Positions 7,504 to 11,868 of a stretch of 11,868 nt of DNA are shown one piece after another (within the stretch, counting starts at the first letter, position 1; each line of letters begins with the position of its first letter). A program made the position numbers and the translations under genes. The stretch covers positions 73,764 through 85,631 of the forward strand of contig NVXO02000002.1 of NCBI GenBank assembly GCA_002733945.2. The letters are read 5' to 3'. The DNA is from Sulfurimonas sp. (lineage in GTDB: Bacteria; Campylobacterota; Campylobacteria; Campylobacterales; Sulfurimonadaceae). The notes below the pieces were generated by a model, which saw nothing but the letters and a program-made list of their open reading frames with translations, was not told the DNA's origin and made no database searches.

Positions 7504-8856
7504 ATGAAAAAACTAACTATCGCATTTCTCACAGGTCTAACATTGAGTGCCGTTAGCTTTAGTGCTACACTCTCAAACGAGATTAAAAATGGTTCTTTAA
7601 TCGTTTATAATTCTAACTTAGGTTTAGTTCATGAAGAGCGAGAATTAAGCCTTCATCAATCCGATACTTCTATCATCTATAAAGGTGTAGCTAAGAGTGT
7701 TCAAACAGACTCTATCAATGTAGATATCTCTGATGATGTTACACTTTATTCCCAACAGTATAGATTTGACTCACTTACTCAAGAAAAAATACTCCAAGCT
7801 CATATAGGTAAAAAGGTAGAAGTGAGACTCCTGCGAAATAAAAATGAGTTTAAAATCATTACAGCGACTCTACTTGCATATAATGGACAAAAGTCTATAG
7901 TAAAAACTCTAGACTACAAAATCATTACAGTCAAAAGTGATAACATCATTGTTGATAATATTCCAGATGCACTCATCACAAAACCCTCTTTAATTTGGAA
8001 TATCAAAAGTAAAAAAGATGTGAAAACAACTATGAAACTTGACTATCTAATCTCAAAAATCAATTTTCAAAGTAACTATATTTTAAATATCGATGGAGAT
8101 AAAGCAAATATAATAGGTTGGATTAGTGTAAATAACAGAAGTGGAAAAAGATTTGACAATACAAAACTCTCTCTTTTAGCTGGAAATATACAAAAAAAAC
8201 CAGTACAAGTTCAAAGGCTCTACAAAAATATGCATGCCATGAATGATAGTGTAAAGGTAGAAGAAAAACCTTTTGAAGGTTATCATTTTTACACTATTCC
8301 ATTTCCTGTAACTATAGCTGACAATGAAATAACTCAAATAAAATTTGTACAAGAAAATAATATCACTATTCAAAGACTCTACTATGCAACTCTTAGTAAT
8401 CCATTTTATTTAAAAGGTGAAAAGAAAAGTGATGTCAGTCAGTTTATAGCATTTAAAGGTCTCGGCATACCTCTACCAAAAGGTGAGGTTCGTATCTACT
8501 CACAACTAAACAAGCAAACTATACTGCTTGGAGAAAACAGCATTAACCATACTCCAAAAGAGACTACAGTTAAACTCAAAATGGGTACAAACTTCGATGT
8601 AAAAGTAACACAAAAAACTACTAAACGCAGTGACACAGATGTGTGGTTGAATGTTGATGTAGCATATACGCTCAGTAACAACTCAGATACCAATAAAACA
8701 GTAGAGCTATTTGTACCATTTAACACACATAAAGATTCTACTATAAGAACAGATGAAACATATACATTTACTAAGGGAAATTTAGTTACATTTAGCATCA
8801 ATGTAGAAGCAAACTCTACAAAAGAATTCAATGTAAATTATGAGAGTAAAAAATAA
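7504..8856 (+). CDS. Exported DUF4139 domain-containing protein
   Basis: This 450-residue protein is predicted to be secreted to the periplasm or cell surface. It begins with a clear Sec signal peptide (MKK, then a hydrophobic core, likely cleaved after SFSA near residue 21). The remainder is mostly beta-strand-like and polar, with no other membrane segment. From about residue 160 it resembles DUF4139, with the characteristic GWISVNNRSGKRFDNTKLSLLAG (205-227). The coiled-coil region seen between the N-terminal domain and DUF4139 in many relatives is not evident; the N-terminal 150 residues are a separate strand-rich part. No catalytic motif is recognised and the function is unknown. The start is fixed by AAGGAG and the signal peptide. 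Its TAA stop overlaps the ATG of the exonuclease gene by one base (TAATG). Confidence 0.82.
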   Translation: MKKLTIAFLTGLTLSAVSFSATLSNEIKNGSLIVYNSNLGLVHEERELSLHQSDTSIIYKGVAKSVQTDSINVDISDDVTLYSQQYRFDSLTQEKILQAHIGKKVEVRLLRNKNEFKIITATLLAYNGQKSIVKTLDYKIITVKSDNIIVDNIPDALITKPSLIWNIKSKKDVKTTMKLDYLISKINFQSNYILNIDGDKANIIGWISVNNRSGKRFDNTKLSLLAGNIQKKPVQVQRLYKNMHAMNDSVKVEEKPFEGYHFYTIPFPVTIADNEITQIKFVQENNITIQRLYYATLSNPFYLKGEKKSDVSQFIAFKGLGIPLPKGEVRIYSQLNKQTILLGENSINHTPKETTVKLKMGTNFDVKVTQKTTKRSDTDVWLNVDVAYTLSNNSDTNKTVELFVPFNTHKDSTIRTDETYTFTKGNLVTFSINVEANSTKEFNVNYESKK

Positions 8857-9596
8857 TGGCCAAATATATAATACTAGATACGGAAACAACAGGCATAAGT
8901 GAGACAGACAGAGTAATACAACTGGGTTACGTTGTTTTAGGAACAAATCCTATAGAAGTTCATAATGAGTTTAATAGCACTGACATTCCTATAAGTTTTG
9001 GAGCTATGGAAGTTCACGGAATTACACCTGACCTGCTTGATGGAAAAGTTATATGTACCGAGACTTCTGCATATAAAAGATTAGAAGAGCTTAACACAAA
9101 TGATAATTACCTTATTATTCACAATGCGCCCTTTGATATAAAAATGCTTGAAAAAGAGGGTTTTAACGTACAGATGAAAGTGATAGATACACTCCGCGTT
9201 GCCAAACATATACTTCCAGATGAAGAGGCTCATAGACTACAGTACTTTCGCTATAAAATGGAACTCTACAAAGAAGAAGAAAAAGAGGCAGCGGCTCTTG
9301 GTGTGATTGTAAAAGCTCATGATGCTATAGGTGATGTTCTCGTACTTAAACTACTGCTCTCTAAACTTAGAGTAGCAGTACAAGAGGCATACCCAAGCGA
9401 GAATCCTGTTGAGAAGATGGTGGACTTAACAAACACTCCTATCCTAGTAAAAACATTTCGTTTTGGTAAACATAAGGGGAAGGAGTTGGCAGAAGTAGCG
9501 AGAGAAGATGCTGGTTATCTCAGATGGATGCTTAGCTCAATGGATAACCTAGACGAGGATCTGAAATACTCTATAAATACTGTCTTAGCGCAGTAA
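8856..9596 (+). CDS. DEDDh-family 3'-5' exonuclease with ExoX-like C-terminal domain
   Basis: This cytoplasmic DnaQ-fold exonuclease removes nucleotides from 3' ends in DNA repair or end processing. The four acidic metal ligands and the histidine are visible: D8 and E10 in ILDTETTG, D94 in HNAPFD, and H155 with D160 in AHDAIGD, which makes it a DEDDh enzyme. About residues 195-243 form a small second domain beginning FRFGKHKGKE and containing YLRWML, as in the ExoX-like C-terminal or DUF3820-type domain. The two-domain layout is closer to exodeoxyribonuclease X-like proteins than to the DNA polymerase III epsilon subunit. The start overlaps the stop of the secreted DUF4139 gene by one base, so translation is probably coupled; a weak GAGAG lies nine bases upstream. 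The last 12 bases overlap the convergent NhaC gene. The exact substrate is unknown. Confidence 0.9.
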   Translation: MAKYIILDTETTGISETDRVIQLGYVVLGTNPIEVHNEFNSTDIPISFGAMEVHGITPDLLDGKVICTETSAYKRLEELNTNDNYLIIHNAPFDIKMLEKEGFNVQMKVIDTLRVAKHILPDEEAHRLQYFRYKMELYKEEEKEAAALGVIVKAHDAIGDVLVLKLLLSKLRVAVQEAYPSENPVEKMVDLTNTPILVKTFRFGKHKGKELAEVAREDAGYLRWMLSSMDNLDEDLKYSINTVLAQ

Positions 9597-10961
9597 TGCA
9601 AAAAGTATAAACATACAAAAAGCCAAACTCCCACTAATGAGTGCATATGGCAGTTGGGTTTTAACATGATTTATCACTTCACAATCACTCGCCATTGAAG
9701 ATATGATAGTCGTATCCGAGATAGGCGAGCAGTGATCTCCAAAGATTCCTCCACTTATAACAGCTCCTATAGCTAATGCAACACTTGCGTCCATTCCAAC
9801 GGCCATAGGCACTGCAATTGGTACCATTATGCTAAAAGTTCCCCATGAAGTTCCCGTTGAAAATGAGATAATAGACGAGAGTAAAAATATAATCGCGCAC
9901 AAAAAATAGACACTTACATTTTCACTTGCTAAAGATGAGAGATACACACCTGTTTTAAGCTCTCCTGTGACATTTCCCATAGCAAATGCAAAGACGAGTA
10001 TAAATGCAACTGGCACAAAAGATTTTGCTCCCCTATATGCAGTTAGAGTCCAAGTCTTTAAAGACATATTTTTACCAATAACATAATAAAAAAGAGTAAA
10101 GAGCGTAGTAGTAATCATAGTGTAAAAGATAGAGCTAGAACCACTCCCTTTTAAGATACCTCCATTTCCCGTTATATAGAGAAAAACAAAAACTAAAGCA
10201 ACCATCATCAATATTGGTAAAAGCATTAGATACATACTCTTTATGTTTTCATTTAATCGAGCATGGCTGTGTGAGCTATAAGTTGCACTTTTCATTGGAC
10301 CTATATTAAACCCAAAGTATATAAAGAAAAATGTCATTAGTAGTGCAAACATTGCATAAAAGTTATACTTCAAAGCGCTTATAAGCATCTCAGTTGCATT
10401 TTGCTCAATATAACCTAGCGATATTTGTGTACTTATGAGCCCTAGTAGTAGTGCTCCATATCCATTAAGCACTATAAGTGATCCAATTGGGGCAGACGTA
10501 GAGTCACAGACAAAAGCAAGTTTTTCATGAGGAATTTTGTACTTATCACAGAGTGGTTTTCCAACTGCCCCTGACACTAAAGCTGTAATGGATGTCTCTA
10601 TAAAGATAACTATGCCTAAAATATAACTAAGCATCAAAGCAGAGCGTTCAGACTTAACAAGAGAGTGTTTGTTAAGAACAAAGTGAACAAAACCACCAAC
10701 CCCACCACTTTTTTCAATGAGGGCCATAATAGAACCCGCTAAAATCACAAATGCTAAAGTTTTTAATATCCAGTCTACTTGCATTAAAGCACTAAAGAGT
10801 AGATAAATAGCCATAAAAGAATCTACAAGAGCAAAATCATTTAAAAAAAGAACCCCTAAAACAACTCCACTAAAAAGAGAAAGAATTACATTTTTACTAT
10901 AAAGGGCTAAGGATATTGCTAAAAGGGAGGGGATAAGAGAGAGGTAAGTAGGTTCTAGCAT
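9585..10961 (-). CDS. NhaC-family Na+/H+ antiporter
   Basis: This is an inner-membrane ion transporter of 458 residues with about eleven to twelve hydrophobic segments. Signatures of the NhaC family are ETSITALVSGAVG (122-134), CDSTSAPIG (152-160), FSTGTSWGTF (367-376) and GDHCSPISDTTI (408-419). Family members exchange sodium for protons, and some exchange other substrates such as malate/lactate, so the substrate is inferred. The ATG at 10961 follows the stop of the GNAT gene after five bases, and the AGGA of its ribosome binding site overlaps that stop codon, so the two genes form an operon. Its 3' end overlaps the exonuclease gene tail-to-tail by 12 bases. With nhaA in the same window the organism has at least two unrelated sodium/proton exchange systems. 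Confidence 0.92.
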   Translation of the reverse strand: MLEPTYLSLIPSLLAISLALYSKNVILSLFSGVVLGVLFLNDFALVDSFMAIYLLFSALMQVDWILKTLAFVILAGSIMALIEKSGGVGGFVHFVLNKHSLVKSERSALMLSYILGIVIFIETSITALVSGAVGKPLCDKYKIPHEKLAFVCDSTSAPIGSLIVLNGYGALLLGLISTQISLGYIEQNATEMLISALKYNFYAMFALLMTFFFIYFGFNIGPMKSATYSSHSHARLNENIKSMYLMLLPILMMVALVFVFLYITGNGGILKGSGSSSIFYTMITTTLFTLFYYVIGKNMSLKTWTLTAYRGAKSFVPVAFILVFAFAMGNVTGELKTGVYLSSLASENVSVYFLCAIIFLLSSIISFSTGTSWGTFSIMVPIAVPMAVGMDASVALAIGAVISGGIFGDHCSPISDTTIISSMASDCEVINHVKTQLPYALISGSLAFCMFILFALLR

Positions 10962-10963
10962 AT

Positions 10964-10968
10964 ATCCT
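10964..10968 (-). promoter_or_regulatory. Ribosome binding site of the NhaC gene overlapping the GNAT stop
   Basis: On the minus strand the GNAT stop TAG reads directly into TAGGA, followed after a few bases by ATG 10961. The Shine-Dalgarno bases are shared with the stop codon, which supports translational coupling. Confidence 0.5.
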
Positions 10969-11587
10969 AAAACTCTATGCTCATCAGCGACATACCAATA
11001 CGTCCAAATTTTTCTTTATAGAGTGCACACTCTTTTTGTTCAATTGTTGTAAAGCCCATTTTTTTATAAAAAAGTTCTGATTCAAGAGAGCCAATTTCTA
11101 TCATCGTTTGTGCAATCCTGTAACCTTTAAGTCTCGCTGTTAAAAGTGACTTTTGCATCAATGCTTTTAGGACACCAACATCTCTAAAACCTTCAAGCTC
11201 TTCCATAAAGTCAAGAACCAATGTTCTATTGTTAAGGTGAAAATCACATATATACATAACTTCTAATGCTTCACTTTCATCAGTAAAGCCTATTTCAGTG
11301 AGTGCCTTTATAAATGACTCCCTATTAGAAATACGTGGTTCATAACTACAAAGTGTACCGATAGACTTTCCATCTAACTCTGCTATAAGAAAGTTGCTAA
11401 AGTGACAGTGACTTTTAGCTGTAGTTTGTGTCAGTTCTTCTAATCTTTGTAAAATTATTTTATTATCGTTAGTTGCAAAAAGAAGGTCAAATAAACCATC
11501 TTTTTTTCCCGCTCTAGAACTTTGCAAAATCATCTGTGCTAAAAATGCACTATCTTCAGCTTTTGCTTGTTTAATTTTAATACTCAT
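10967..11587 (-). CDS. GNAT-family N-acetyltransferase
   Basis: This is a 206-residue cytoplasmic protein that looks like an acetyl-CoA-dependent N-acetyltransferase. The acetyl-CoA-binding motif A region is probably FRDVGVLKALMQKSL (134-148), a fair match to the R-x-x-G-x-G/A pattern with the last glycine/alanine replaced by leucine. ESELFYKKMGFT (169-180) is the usual C-terminal GNAT signature. The N-terminus (VKQA-like IKIKQAKAEDSAFLAQMI) also fits. The acceptor substrate cannot be predicted. The ATG at 11587 has a modest GGAAAAG ribosome binding site. It leads an operon with the NhaC gene five bases downstream and is divergent from the exported protein at 11663, with about 75 A+T-rich bases between them. 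Confidence 0.78.
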   Translation of the reverse strand: MSIKIKQAKAEDSAFLAQMILQSSRAGKKDGLFDLLFATNDNKIILQRLEELTQTTAKSHCHFSNFLIAELDGKSIGTLCSYEPRISNRESFIKALTEIGFTDESEALEVMYICDFHLNNRTLVLDFMEELEGFRDVGVLKALMQKSLLTARLKGYRIAQTMIEIGSLESELFYKKMGFTTIEQKECALYKEKFGRIGMSLMSIEF

Positions 11588-11662
11588 AATACTTTTCCAA
11601 TATTAAATTTATAATAAACTATATTTAAGCTTTTGTACTTAATAGTAATAGTACCATACTTT

Positions 11663-11868
11663 ATGATAAAAAGTTTCTTAATTTTAATAATATATCCAAT
11701 TTTCTTGTTTTCATCTCAGCAAATAATCTTAGTTATAGCAGATGATTTTAATAGTTCACATGCCTCTTTAAAGTTTTTTGAAGATGATACAATTCTACTA
11801 GAAGCGAATGTAAACCTTGGAAAAAATGGCTTAGGATGGGGTATAGGAGAGGTATTACTCACACAAGG
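11663..11868 (+). CDS. Start of an exported protein resembling YkuD-type L,D-transpeptidases, cut by window edge
   Basis: Sixty-eight codons are visible before the right edge. The protein starts with a lysine and a hydrophobic stretch (residues 4-18, ending FLFSS), a likely signal peptide, followed by QQIILVIADDFNSSHASL. The segment VNLGKNGLGWGIGE (50-63) resembles the glycine-rich G-x-NG-x-xWG motif near the start of YkuD-domain proteins of the COG3786 type, which cross-link or modify peptidoglycan in the periplasm. The catalytic histidine and cysteine would lie beyond the edge, so the assignment is tentative. No clear ribosome binding site precedes the ATG, and the upstream region is very A+T-rich. 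Confidence 0.6.
   Translation, partial: MIKSFLILIIYPIFLFSSQQIILVIADDFNSSHASLKFFEDDTILLEANVNLGKNGLGWGIGEVLLTQ

Noticed and set aside
8496..8831. 111-codon open frame antisense to the DUF4139 gene
   Set aside because: The sense strand encodes a recognisable exported protein. The antisense frame has no motif or start signal.
1..11868. tRNA, rRNA, CRISPR array, insertion sequence or prophage features
   Set aside because: No direct-repeat arrays, cloverleaf-like segments, transposase genes or terminal inverted repeats were seen by eye. Genes fill nearly all of the window with consistent base composition.

Overview
The window is a gene-dense, A+T-rich stretch of bacterial chromosome. The gene set fits a Campylobacterota member, most likely a free-living marine or sediment type such as Sulfurimonas or a relative: a two-receiver GGDEF response regulator of the Campylobacter CbrR layout, NhaA and NhaC sodium/proton antiporters, a DUF819 membrane protein, a dipeptide epimerase and a DUF4139 secreted protein. 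This placement comes from remembered family resemblance and base composition, not from a search.

Layout from left to right. (1) Minus strand, 1-2708: a Pif1/RecD-type helicase, then a hot-dog thioesterase-like gene that has lost any visible start codon, then a DMT/EamA transporter that runs off the left edge. A TetR-type palindrome lies between the helicase and the thioesterase. (2) Plus strand, 2732-5339: a REC-REC-GGDEF diguanylate cyclase response regulator followed 25 bases later by nhaA. (3) Minus strand, 7444-5310: a DUF819 membrane protein translationally coupled (ATGA) to an L-Ala-D/L-Glu-type dipeptide epimerase, whose 3' end overlaps the nhaA 3' end. (4) Plus strand, 7504-9596: a secreted DUF4139 protein coupled (TAATG) to a DEDDh exonuclease with an ExoX-like C-terminal domain. 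(5) Minus strand, 11587-9585: a GNAT acetyltransferase five bases ahead of an NhaC-family antiporter. (6) Plus strand from 11663: the start of an exported protein resembling YkuD-type L,D-transpeptidases, cut by the right edge.

Themes: ion homeostasis (NhaA, NhaC), c-di-GMP signalling, nucleic-acid processing (helicase, exonuclease) and probable recycling of peptidoglycan-derived dipeptides (DUF819 plus epimerase, perhaps the transpeptidase-like protein). No RNA gene, insertion sequence, CRISPR array or phage feature was seen, and no stretch over 300 bases lacks a gene. No strong novel system stands out. The most interesting points are the operator plus start-less thioesterase near 1268-1291, the DUF819-epimerase pair as a candidate dipeptide uptake unit, the degenerate inhibitory site of the diguanylate cyclase, and the DUF4139-exonuclease coupling.
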